In this document: in pieces, positions 53,364 through 61,144 of the stretch
Numbering within the stretch: the first letter of the stretch is position 1
Layout of the letters: every line of letters begins with the position of its first letter
Assembly (NCBI RefSeq): GCF_000282095.2
Contig: NZ_AKKC02000004.1
Coordinates: 682,001 to 746,000, forward strand
DNA length: 64,000 nucleotides
Direction of reading: 5' to 3'
Origin: Rhizobium sp. CF080
GTDB lineage: Bacteria; Pseudomonadota; Alphaproteobacteria; Rhizobiales; Rhizobiaceae
Position numbers and translations under genes: made by a program
Notes under the pieces: model-generated
What the model saw: only the letters and a program-made list of their open reading frames with translations
The model's database searches: none
Told to the model about the DNA's origin: nothing

Positions 53364-53591
53364 ATGAAGACTTCCATCTCCGCTATCGCCGCCATGATCG
53401 CCGCTGCTTCGTTCGCAGGTTCGGCTCTCGCCGAAGGCGATTATTATGAAGGCTCTTCGAAGAGCCACGTTTCGGCGCAGGTTGACAAGGCCAATGTGGA
53501 CAATGTCCGCACCGGCAGCATCCAGACTCGTGCCAGCGATCGCCAGGAAAACCAGTCGATCTTTGGCAACACGACCCGCGACAACCGCTAA
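53364..53591 (+). CDS. Small secreted protein, tandem copy 2
   Basis: A 75-residue paralog of the preceding gene: signal peptide MKTSISAIAAMIAAASFAGSALA, mature EGDYYEGSSKSH, VDNVRTGSI and a TRDNR end. The two copies keep signal, first motif and tail while the middle has diverged, so the duplication is not recent. AAAGGAC precedes the ATG. A terminator follows at 53661. Confidence 0.72.
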   Translation: MKTSISAIAAMIAAASFAGSALAEGDYYEGSSKSHVSAQVDKANVDNVRTGSIQTRASDRQENQSIFGNTTRDNR

Positions 53592-53660
53592 CCGGTCGCG
53601 CATGAACTGAGGCTCTGCGGTCTTCGTTCAGGCAAACCATCTTGTGAATGCGATGGTGTA

Positions 53661-53702
53661 GGGAGAGCAGCGGTAAACCCGGCGCTCTCCCACCGCCTTT
53701 TT
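53661..53702 (+). terminator. Terminator after the small secreted pair
   Basis: GGGAGAGC and GCTCTCCC pair perfectly around a 15-base loop, followed a few bases later by TTTTT. Confidence 0.75.
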
Positions 53703-53753
53703 CCAGAACCCTCCAATAACTTTCCAGGCAAGACCTAGCCATCCGATCCATCT

Positions 53754-53777
53754 CGATATATCCAGGGTGATATATTG
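53754..53777 (+). promoter_or_regulatory. Mo-box-like palindrome upstream of modB
   Basis: CGATATATC-N6-GATATATTG, the same 9-6-9 layout as the modA site, with one mismatch between the arms. 27 bases before the modB start. Confidence 0.6.
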
Positions 53778-53803
53778 CTTATGGTTGCGGGTGGGATCGG
53801 CGT

Positions 53804-54505
53804 TTGGACTGGCTGGTATTGAGTGACGAGGAATGGACCGCGATCAGGCTCAGCCTGAAGGTCTCCGCCGTCGCCATGGTCGTCAGCCTGCCGTTCGGTA
53901 TTGCCGTCGCCTATTTGCTTGCCCGCGGAAGATTCTGGGGCAAGTCCATCCTGAACGGCATTGTCCACCTGCCGCTCATCTTGCCGCCGGTCGTCATCGG
54001 TTTCCTGTTGCTGATCCTGTTCGGGCGGCGCGGTGTGATCGGCGCCTTTCTCAACGAATATCTCGGCATCGTTCTCTCCTTTCGCTGGACGGGGGCCGCA
54101 CTCGCCTGCGGCGTCATGGGTTTCCCGCTGATGGTGCGCTCCATCCGGCTGTCGATCGAGGCGGTCGACCGCAAGCTGGAAGAGGCGGCCGGCACGCTCG
54201 GCGCAGGCCCTGCCTGGGTATTCCTCACCGTGACACTGCCGCTCATCCTGCCGGGCGTGATCGCCGGCATGATCCTCGCCTTCGCCAAGGCAATGGGCGA
54301 GTTCGGCGCGACGATCACCTTCGTTTCCAACATTCCCGGCGAAACCCAGACGCTTTCGGCGGCGATCTACACATTCACCCAGGTGCCGGGCGGCGATGTG
54401 GGCGCGATGAGGCTGACGCTGGTCGCGATCGCCATCTCGTTTGCCGCACTCCTCGCCTCGGAATTCATGGCCTATCTGGTCGGCAAGAGGGTTCATATCG
54501 AATGA
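53804..54505 (+). CDS. modB: Molybdate ABC transporter permease
   Basis: A 233-residue inner-membrane permease with five or so helices and the EAA loop [26 protein letters not shown]. Residues [20 protein letters not shown] are typical of ModB. The start is TTG at 53804 (GGGATCGG upstream). Its stop overlaps the modC start (ATGA). Confidence 0.92.
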   Translation: MDWLVLSDEEWTAIRLSLKVSAVAMVVSLPFGIAVAYLLARGRFWGKSILNGIVHLPLILPPVVIGFLLLILFGRRGVIGAFLNEYLGIVLSFRWTGAALACGVMGFPLMVRSIRLSIEAVDRKLEEAAGTLGAGPAWVFLTVTLPLILPGVIAGMILAFAKAMGEFGATITFVSNIPGETQTLSAAIYTFTQVPGGDVGAMRLTLVAIAISFAALLASEFMAYLVGKRVHIE

Positions 54506-55563
54506 CCCTGATCGTCCAGGCACGGCAGGCGCTGGGGGAGTTCGTCCTCGATGCGGGTTTTACGTCTGATGGCGGCGTGACCGCGCTGTTCGGGCCTTCG
54601 GGCTCCGGCAAGACGTCGCTCGTTCGACTGATTGCCGGACTCTCGAAGCCGGATCACGGGCGGTTGATGATCGATGACGAGGTGCTGCTCGACACTGAAA
54701 ACCGGATCTTCGTGCCAAAGCACCGGCGCCGTTTCGGCTACGTCTTCCAGGAAGGGCGGCTTTTCCCGCACCTTTCCGTCCGCCAGAACCTGAATTATGG
54801 CCGCTGGTTCGCGCCGAAGACAATGCAGCCCGAGAATTTCGACCGCATCGTCGAACTTCTCGGCATCGGCGCGCTGCTCGACCGGCGGCCCGGAAAACTC
54901 TCAGGCGGTGAAAAACAGCGTGTCGCGATCGGTCGGGCCTTGCTGTCGGCCCCGCGTCTCCTTCTGATGGACGAGCCGCTTGCCGCGCTCGACGACCAGC
55001 GCAAGGCGGAGATCCTGCCCTATCTCGAACGACTGCGCGACGAGACCTCGACGCCGATCGTCTATGTCAGCCACTCGGTATCCGAGGTTGCACGGCTTGC
55101 CGACAGGGTGGTGATGATGAAGGACGGCCGGGTCGAGGCGGTCGGCACGCCCTCCGAGGTCCTGTCGCTGCCCTCGGCCGATCGACGCGATGCCGGCGCG
55201 GTGCTGACCGGCACGGTCGAGACGATCGATATCCCGCATTGGCTGGCGACGATCCGGCTTTCGCAGGCGCAGATCGTCGTGCCGAATGCGCGGGTCGAAG
55301 AGGGGGGAAGCGTGCGCGTGCATATCCCCGAACGCGACGTGATGGTCGCCACCCAGCGACCGGAGGGCCTGAGCGCCCTCAACATCCTGGAAGGCGAGAT
55401 CGCCGCGATCGAGCCGGACGGCGACGGCATGGTCCGCATCCGAATCCGCTGCGGCGACGACATGGTGCTCGCCCGTATCACGGCGCTTTCCGTCGAGCGC
55501 CTGGAACTCAAGCTCGGAAAATCGGTATTTGCGGTGATCAAGACGGTCGCGCTGGAGCGATAA
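54502..55563 (+). CDS. modC: Molybdate ABC transporter ATP-binding protein
   Basis: A 353-residue ABC ATPase: Walker [10 protein letters not shown], signature [15 protein letters not shown], Walker [15 protein letters not shown]-loop VSHSVSEV. The C-terminal 65 residues form a molybdate-binding TOBE/Mop domain ([23 protein letters not shown]), which can allow feedback inhibition. Translationally coupled to modB. Confidence 0.93.
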   Translation: MTLIVQARQALGEFVLDAGFTSDGGVTALFGPSGSGKTSLVRLIAGLSKPDHGRLMIDDEVLLDTENRIFVPKHRRRFGYVFQEGRLFPHLSVRQNLNYGRWFAPKTMQPENFDRIVELLGIGALLDRRPGKLSGGEKQRVAIGRALLSAPRLLLMDEPLAALDDQRKAEILPYLERLRDETSTPIVYVSHSVSEVARLADRVVMMKDGRVEAVGTPSEVLSLPSADRRDAGAVLTGTVETIDIPHWLATIRLSQAQIVVPNARVEEGGSVRVHIPERDVMVATQRPEGLSALNILEGEIAAIEPDGDGMVRIRIRCGDDMVLARITALSVERLELKLGKSVFAVIKTVALER

Positions 55564-55635
55564 ACTCGTTCTTGTCAAATATTGTACGTACGAATAATTC
55601 TTGCTTAGTCGCCCGCATTATCGTACATACATTTA

Positions 55636-55884
55636 ATGAGGATCACCTGGGACGAGTCCAAGCGCCAGAACAATTTGGCCAAGCACGGATTGGACTTTGC
55701 CGATCTCTCACTTGAGTTCTTTCAGTCCTCTAAGATCGGACCGGCCAAGCAAGACCGCTTCAAGGCGATCGGAGAACTGAACGGCCTGATCATCATTGCG
55801 GTCGTCTTTCGACCGCTCGGTTCGCAAGCGCTGTCGGTGATCTCCATGCGTCCGGCAAGCCGCAAGGAAAGGAAGCTCCAATGA
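55636..55884 (+). CDS. brnT: BrnT-family toxin
   Basis: An 82-residue protein of the BrnT (DUF497) ribonuclease-toxin family: ITWDESKRQNNLAKHGLDFADLSLEFF at the start, RFKAIGELNG and a C-terminal ISMRPASRKERK. An AT-rich leader with the self-complementary GTACGTAC (55584-55591) and a related CGTACATACAT (55622-55632) lies upstream and may be the antitoxin operator. Overlaps brnA by 4 bases. Confidence 0.87.
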   Translation: MRITWDESKRQNNLAKHGLDFADLSLEFFQSSKIGPAKQDRFKAIGELNGLIIIAVVFRPLGSQALSVISMRPASRKERKLQ

Positions 55885-56198
55885 GCAAGTTCTCTTCGAA
55901 AAAAACACTCACAGACGAGGAAGAGGCCGAGATCCAGCGAATGATTGCCTCCGATCCGGAAAATCCCGAATGGACGGAAGACGATTTAAAGAACGCTAGA
56001 CCGTTTCGCGAAGTTTTTCCCGATCTCGCCGCCAGCATCGACCGGGAGATCGCGAGGCGCGGCCGGCCGCCGCTGGAGAAGACGAAGCAACCAGTAACCA
56101 TCCGTCTCGATCCCGACCTCGTCGCGCATTACAAGGCGACGGGCAAGGGCTGGCAATCCCGCATGAACGACGATCTGCGGAAGGCTGCGGGAATATAA
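55881..56198 (+). CDS. brnA: BrnA-family antitoxin
   Basis: A 105-residue antitoxin. The C-terminal ribbon-helix-helix (KQPVTIRLDPDLVAHYKATGKGWQSRMNDDLRKAAGI) binds DNA, and the acidic N-terminal part should bind the toxin. Typical BrnT-BrnA order and overlap. Between modBC and the sugar ABC operon, unrelated to either. Confidence 0.87.
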   Translation: MSKFSSKKTLTDEEEAEIQRMIASDPENPEWTEDDLKNARPFREVFPDLAASIDREIARRGRPPLEKTKQPVTIRLDPDLVAHYKATGKGWQSRMNDDLRKAAGI

Positions 56199-56454
56199 TC
56201 GAACCCGAATTCCGAGTGGTGCCGAGCAACCGCTTGGTGGCGTGTTCGTCTTGCGGTGCTCTGGCTCGTGTCAGCGCCGAACCTGTAAACTACCCCTCCG
56301 GAGAAATTTTGCACACGCGTACATTTTGTCATCCGGGTGTTATGGAGCACCTCTAAACCGCTTCCTGTTGATGATCTTCAGCGCTTCCGGAGCCCTGGGC
56401 CGATAGGTCTCTCAGGGTTCGGAAGAAGCCATTTCGCTCTTCGGGGAGTAAACC

Positions 56455-57801
56455 ATGACTGTTCTTCCGATACTCAAATCCGCTACGCTCGCGGCCGTTC
56501 TCTTCGCCTCGACCGCGGTCTTCGCCGCCGCCAAGGATGTCACCATCTCCGTCTGGTCCGGCGGTTCCGGACCGAACGACAACTACCGCACCGATGCGTT
56601 CGACATCGCTGCCGATATTCTCGAGCGTGAAGCCGCCATCCGCGGCGAACAGCTCAACATCATCGTCCAGAAGACGCCCTATTCCGGTTGGGAAGACTTC
56701 AAGCAGGCGCTGACGCTGGCTGCCGAAGCCAAGAAGGCTCCGAACATCGTCGCCACCGGCCATGAAGACATCGGTCCATGGGCACAGGCTGGCCTCATCG
56801 TTCCGGTCGAGAACTTCATCGACCTCGATAGCTGGCCGATCAGCGACATCTATCCGAACCTGATGGAGATCACCTCCTTCAACGGCACCGTCTACGGCAT
56901 CCCGCAGGACGCCGAATCCCGGCCGTTCTTCTTCTGGAAGCCCTATATGAAGGCGATCGGTTATAGCGATGCCGATATCGAGGCTCTTCCGGCCAAGGTT
57001 GCAAAGGGCGAATATACGCTCAAGAACGTGCTTGAAGACGCCAAGAAGATGCAGGACAAGGGCCTCGTCCACGCCGGTTACGGCTTCTATCCGCGTAACA
57101 GCAACGGTCCGGACTACTGGCAGTTCTACACGTCCTTCGGCGGCGTGATGGAAGAGGAAGGCAAGCTCGTCTTCGACAAGGCCGCGATGAAGCGCACCTA
57201 CCAGTATTTCGCCGATCTCGTGAAGGCCGGTGTCACCAAGAAGAACCATATCGGCATGCCCGGCGACCAGTGGTGGAAGGAAGTCGCCACTGGCAAGGCG
57301 GGCATCTGGCACGGCGGCACCTGGCATTATGCACGCCTCGTAAACCAGGAAGGCCTCAAGGACTTCTTCAACAATGTTCAGTTCACGCTGACGCCGGCCG
57401 GCGAAGGCGGCAAGTCCAACACGCTGACCCATCCGCTCGCCTACCTGCTGATGGCCGGCCATACCGACGAAGAGACCCGGATCGCTGCCGACCTGATCAA
57501 GATCGCTTCCGAGCCGCGCATCAACGCGCTGCATGCGATCAAGTCGGCCCATCTCGGCATCTCGCCGTCGGAAACCAAGGTCGACCTCTACGCCGCCGAC
57601 CGCTGGGCTTCCGAGGCCACCGAGCGCCTGCTGCCGCATGCCAACGCCATGCCGAACAATGCCGATTTCGGCAAATATTGGACGATCATGTGGAAGAACC
57701 TCGAAGCATCCTGGACGGGTGCCAAGACGGTCGATGCCGCGGTCAACGATGCCGAAACCGAGCTGAAATCGACGCTCGGCGCAGCGATCATCATCCGCTG
57801 A
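56455..57801 (+). CDS. ABC transporter extracellular sugar-type substrate-binding protein
   Basis: A 448-residue family 1 extracellular binding protein with a signal peptide (to about residue 25, VFAAA). Mature part: DVTISVWSGGSGPNDNYRTDAFD, then GIPQDAESRPFFFWKP and GKAGIWHGGTWHYARL. It belongs to the sugar/polyol/glycerol-phosphate binding group. Its operon partners (a phosphodiesterase-repressor fusion and a sugar-phosphate phosphatase) suggest a phosphodiester or polyol-phosphate ligand. GGGGAG precedes the ATG. The 256 bases upstream hold no clear operator. Confidence 0.87.
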   Translation: MTVLPILKSATLAAVLFASTAVFAAAKDVTISVWSGGSGPNDNYRTDAFDIAADILEREAAIRGEQLNIIVQKTPYSGWEDFKQALTLAAEAKKAPNIVATGHEDIGPWAQAGLIVPVENFIDLDSWPISDIYPNLMEITSFNGTVYGIPQDAESRPFFFWKPYMKAIGYSDADIEALPAKVAKGEYTLKNVLEDAKKMQDKGLVHAGYGFYPRNSNGPDYWQFYTSFGGVMEEEGKLVFDKAAMKRTYQYFADLVKAGVTKKNHIGMPGDQWWKEVATGKAGIWHGGTWHYARLVNQEGLKDFFNNVQFTLTPAGEGGKSNTLTHPLAYLLMAGHTDEETRIAADLIKIASEPRINALHAIKSAHLGISPSETKVDLYAADRWASEATERLLPHANAMPNNADFGKYWTIMWKNLEASWTGAKTVDAAVNDAETELKSTLGAAIIIR

Positions 57802-57808
57802 TGCAAGG

Positions 57809-57903
57809 CGACTTATCTCGCTCATCCAGGGCGGGATAAGTCGTTCGCCTTTCGGGCGAAACTCCTCGCCCCGAACCGCGGGCGGCGTCGCTCCGCCGCC
57901 CGC
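57809..57903 (+). other. Three consecutive hairpins between binding-protein and permease genes
   Basis: Hairpin 1: CGACTTATCTCGC (57809-57821) with GCGGGATAAGTCG (57831-57843), 13 bases with one G-U. Hairpin 2: TTCGCC with GGCGAA (about 57844-57860). Hairpin 3: GCGGGCGGCG (57878-57887) with CGCCGCCCGC (57894-57903), perfect. No T-run follows. Such structures commonly protect the binding-protein mRNA and reduce read-through to the permease genes. Confidence 0.65.
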
Positions 57904-57931
57904 ATCCCATTCGTATCCCAAGGCTTCACCC

Positions 57932-59233
57932 ATGCGAACGTCACGAACGCTCGGACTGGTGATGATCGCCCCCGCGGCGGTCATGATCTTCCTGTTCTTC
58001 CTGATGCCGGTCGTGCTGACCGCCATCTTCGCCATGACCAATATGAGCACCGCCACCGGCATTTCCGGCGGGGTGTGGCAGGTCACGCAAGGTGCCGTCA
58101 ACCGGCTGAAGGCCGACATGCCGGAGCTTGCGAGTGGCATCGCCGAGCCGCGCTTCGTGATCGACGAGGAAGGTCTTGCAGCTCTCGAAGCCCTGAAGCT
58201 CAAGGCCGGCTTCACCGCCGAACTGCGCACCAGCCACATGGGCGAGGTCTTCCCGTCGCGCCGCGAGGCGGAGCGGGTGATCAAGGCGCTGAAGGACCGG
58301 CCCTCGACCCGCGAGGTCAAGCAGATCTCCGACCTCTTCAACCGCTCTGTGCTCAACACCCGTTTTGAAACGCGCGACGAACTGATGGCGAGCCTCAAGA
58401 GGCTGGGTTTCACGCTGACGCCGGCCGAACAGGAGACGGTCGCCAAAGCCACCTATACCGGCTGGGTGTGGACGACGGAAAACTTCCGGATCATCGCAAA
58501 TTCGCCGGACATGGCGCAGATCTTCCTCAACACCGCCTTCTACGTCTCGGTGACGCTGCTCGTCTTCAACGTCAGCTACGCACTCTTCCTCGCCATCACC
58601 ACCCACTACATGCCGGCTTCGACCGCATCCATCTTCCGTGCCATCTGGCTGCTGCCGCGCATCACGCCGGTCGTCATCTACGTGTTGATGTGGAAATGGC
58701 TGACCTGGGACAGCGGCTTCATCTCGATGTTCATGGGCCAGTTCGGCTATCCGCCGAAGAACTACCTGCTCGACAGCGCCTATAACGCCTGGTTCTTCGT
58801 GATCCTGATCAACGGCTTCATCGGCGCCTCGATGGGCATGCTGGTCTTCTCGTCCGCCATCAAGGCGATCCCCCAGGCGCACTTCCATGCAAGCGAGGTA
58901 GATGGCGCCAGCCGCTGGCAGCAGGTCCGCCACATCATCCTGCCGCAGCTGCGCTGGCCGATCCTGTTCGTCACGTGTTACCAGACGCTGTCGCTTCTCG
59001 CCTCCTTCAACGAGATCCTGCTCTCGACCCGCGGCGGCCCGGGCAAGGCGACCGAGGTGTGGTCGCTCGCCGCCTACCATACCGCCCTGCAGAACTATAC
59101 CGGCAATCTGGAATATGGGCTGGGGGCGGCCATGGCGCTGGTGCTGGTGGTGGTCGGCATCGTGCTGTCGCTCATCTATCTGCGCATCTTCCGTTACGAT
59201 ACGCTGATCTCCAAGCCGCTGATCGAGGATTGA
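57932..59233 (+). CDS. ABC transporter permease, MalF/UgpA type
   Basis: A 433-residue permease. TM1 at about 8-35 is followed by a long non-membrane insertion of roughly 150 residues (about 45-195, charged, helical), then five further helices and the EAA loop HASEVDGASRWQQVRHIILPQLRWP. The large insertion after TM1 recalls the periplasmic P2 loop of MalF and is longer than in most sugar permeases. No clear ribosome site before ATG 57932. Two bases separate it from the second permease. Confidence 0.87.
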   Translation: MRTSRTLGLVMIAPAAVMIFLFFLMPVVLTAIFAMTNMSTATGISGGVWQVTQGAVNRLKADMPELASGIAEPRFVIDEEGLAALEALKLKAGFTAELRTSHMGEVFPSRREAERVIKALKDRPSTREVKQISDLFNRSVLNTRFETRDELMASLKRLGFTLTPAEQETVAKATYTGWVWTTENFRIIANSPDMAQIFLNTAFYVSVTLLVFNVSYALFLAITTHYMPASTASIFRAIWLLPRITPVVIYVLMWKWLTWDSGFISMFMGQFGYPPKNYLLDSAYNAWFFVILINGFIGASMGMLVFSSAIKAIPQAHFHASEVDGASRWQQVRHIILPQLRWPILFVTCYQTLSLLASFNEILLSTRGGPGKATEVWSLAAYHTALQNYTGNLEYGLGAAMALVLVVVGIVLSLIYLRIFRYDTLISKPLIED

Positions 59234-59235
59234 GC

Positions 59236-60078
59236 ATGGCCGAAAAACCGCAAACCTCGGCGAATTTCTCAAGCGTCCCCGTGATCCTGCTGCTCGGCCT
59301 TTTCAGCCTGCCGCTACTGGTGATGTATGCCTATCTGTTCATCGACACGATCAGCGATACGGAAGTCGGGTCGCTGATCCCCAGCGAGTTCACGCTGCGC
59401 CACTGGAGTTTCCTCTGGGAAACCAAGACCGGCAAGCCGAACATCTGGCTCGTCACGCTCAACACCTTCATCTTCGCAAGCTGCATCACCGGCGTTATCC
59501 TGACGGTCTCGTCGATGGCAGGTTACGTACTGTCGCGCCTCAACGTGCCGGCGCGCGGCTTCTTCCTTGCCGGCGTCATGGTGTTGCACGCCTTTCCGTC
59601 GGTGACGTTGATCATCGCCATCTTCATCGTGCTGCAGTGGATCGGCCTCTACAATTCGCTGATCGGGGTGATCCTGGTCAAAGCCGCGATCGACCTGCCG
59701 CTCGGCATCTGGCTGATGAAGGGTTTTTACGACACCGTGCCTTGGGAGATCGAGATGGCGGGCACTGTCGACGGCGCCTCGCGCTTCACGGTCTGGCGCC
59801 GGCTCGTGCTGCCGCAGATCAAGCCGGCGATGATGGCGCTCGGGCTGTTCTCCTTCCTCACCGGCTGGAGCGAATTCATCCTGCCGCAGGTGCTGGCGCC
59901 TGGCGCGAAGGTCCAGGTCCTGTCGGTCTATCTGGCGAGCCTGATCATCGACGACAACAATTTCGATTTCGGCACCTTCAAGGCCGTCGGCGTCTTCTAC
60001 GTCGTGCCGGTGCTGATCCTCTACGTCTTCTTCCAGAAACATCTCATGAACATCTATGGCGGAGGCACCAAGGGCTGA
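59236..60078 (+). CDS. ABC transporter permease, MalG/UgpE type
   Basis: A 280-residue permease with six predicted helices and the EAA loop EIEMAGTVDGASRFTVWRRLVLPQIKPAM. Forms the membrane channel with the preceding permease. The stop overlaps the ATPase start. Confidence 0.9.
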   Translation: MAEKPQTSANFSSVPVILLLGLFSLPLLVMYAYLFIDTISDTEVGSLIPSEFTLRHWSFLWETKTGKPNIWLVTLNTFIFASCITGVILTVSSMAGYVLSRLNVPARGFFLAGVMVLHAFPSVTLIIAIFIVLQWIGLYNSLIGVILVKAAIDLPLGIWLMKGFYDTVPWEIEMAGTVDGASRFTVWRRLVLPQIKPAMMALGLFSFLTGWSEFILPQVLAPGAKVQVLSVYLASLIIDDNNFDFGTFKAVGVFYVVPVLILYVFFQKHLMNIYGGGTKG

Positions 60079-61133
60079 TGCGTATACTGCTCGACAAGTT
60101 TTCCAAGAGTTTCGGCTCCACCAAGGTCATCGAGGACATGGACCTCGAGGTCGGTTCCGGCGAGATGCTGGCCCTGCTCGGGCCTTCCGGCTGCGGCAAG
60201 TCGACGACGCTGTTTGCCGTCTGCGGCATCCACCGGCCGACTGCAGGCCGCATCCTGTTCGGCGATCGGGACGTCACCAACCTGCCGAGCCAGGAACGCA
60301 ATGTCGGCGTCGTCTTCCAATCCTATGCGCTCTATCCGCATATGACGGTGGAGGAGAATATCGGCTTTCCGCTGATGGTGAAGCGAGTCGCCGCCGCCGA
60401 TATCAAAAAGCAGGTCGCGGACATCGCAGCCCTCGTCCATATCGAAGATCTCCTGGGTCGCCGGCCGGCGCAGCTTTCCGGCGGCCAGCAGCAGCGCGTG
60501 GCGCTCGCCCGTGCCTTGATCCGCCGCCCGGACGTGCTTCTCCTCGACGAACCGCTCGCCAATCTCGACGCCAAGCTCCGCCTCGAAATGCGTTCGGAAA
60601 TCCGCCGGCTGCAGAAGGAGACGGGCATCACCGCCATCCTCGTCACCCATGACCAGGTGGAGGCGATGTCGATGTGCGACCGCATCGCCATCATGAAATC
60701 AGGCGAGATCGTCCAGATCGCCACGCCTTCGCAGATGTATAACGACCCGCGCACGTCCTTCGTCGCCAGCTTCCTCGGCAATCCGCCGATCTCCCTCCTC
60801 AAGGGCAAGGCAGAGCAGGGGGCTTTCGTGCTCGGCGAAAACGGCTTGCGCCTGCCGCTCGCCGCATTGTCGGGCATTCCCGATGGCACGGCGCTCAGCC
60901 TCGGCGTCCGTCCTGAGCATTTCGGGACGGCAGGCGGCGTACCCGTCGAGGGGCGGGTGGTGTTTGCCGAAACGCAAGGGCGCGAAAACCTCTACGACGT
61001 CGTGCTGCCGGACGGCTCCGTGCTGCGCTCGATCCAGCCGGTGCGTGACGACGTGAAGCCCGGCGACAGCGTGCGCTGGAACCTCGACAGTGCCTCGACC
61101 TTCGTTTTCGCAGAAGACGGCCAGAGATTGTGA
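60078..61133 (+). CDS. ABC transporter ATP-binding protein, UgpC/MalK type
   Basis: A 351-residue ATPase: Walker A GPSGCGKSTT, signature LSGGQQQRVALARAL, Walker B VLLLDEPLANLD, H-loop THDQVEAM, and a C-terminal TOBE/OB region (about 240-350) with LGVRPEHF, as in MalK/UgpC. Energises the two permeases. Its stop is followed at once by GGAGG, the ribosome site of the next gene. Confidence 0.92.
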   Translation: MRILLDKFSKSFGSTKVIEDMDLEVGSGEMLALLGPSGCGKSTTLFAVCGIHRPTAGRILFGDRDVTNLPSQERNVGVVFQSYALYPHMTVEENIGFPLMVKRVAAADIKKQVADIAALVHIEDLLGRRPAQLSGGQQQRVALARALIRRPDVLLLDEPLANLDAKLRLEMRSEIRRLQKETGITAILVTHDQVEAMSMCDRIAIMKSGEIVQIATPSQMYNDPRTSFVASFLGNPPISLLKGKAEQGAFVLGENGLRLPLAALSGIPDGTALSLGVRPEHFGTAGGVPVEGRVVFAETQGRENLYDVVLPDGSVLRSIQPVRDDVKPGDSVRWNLDSASTFVFAEDGQRL

Positions 61134-61144
61134 TGGAGGCTCCG

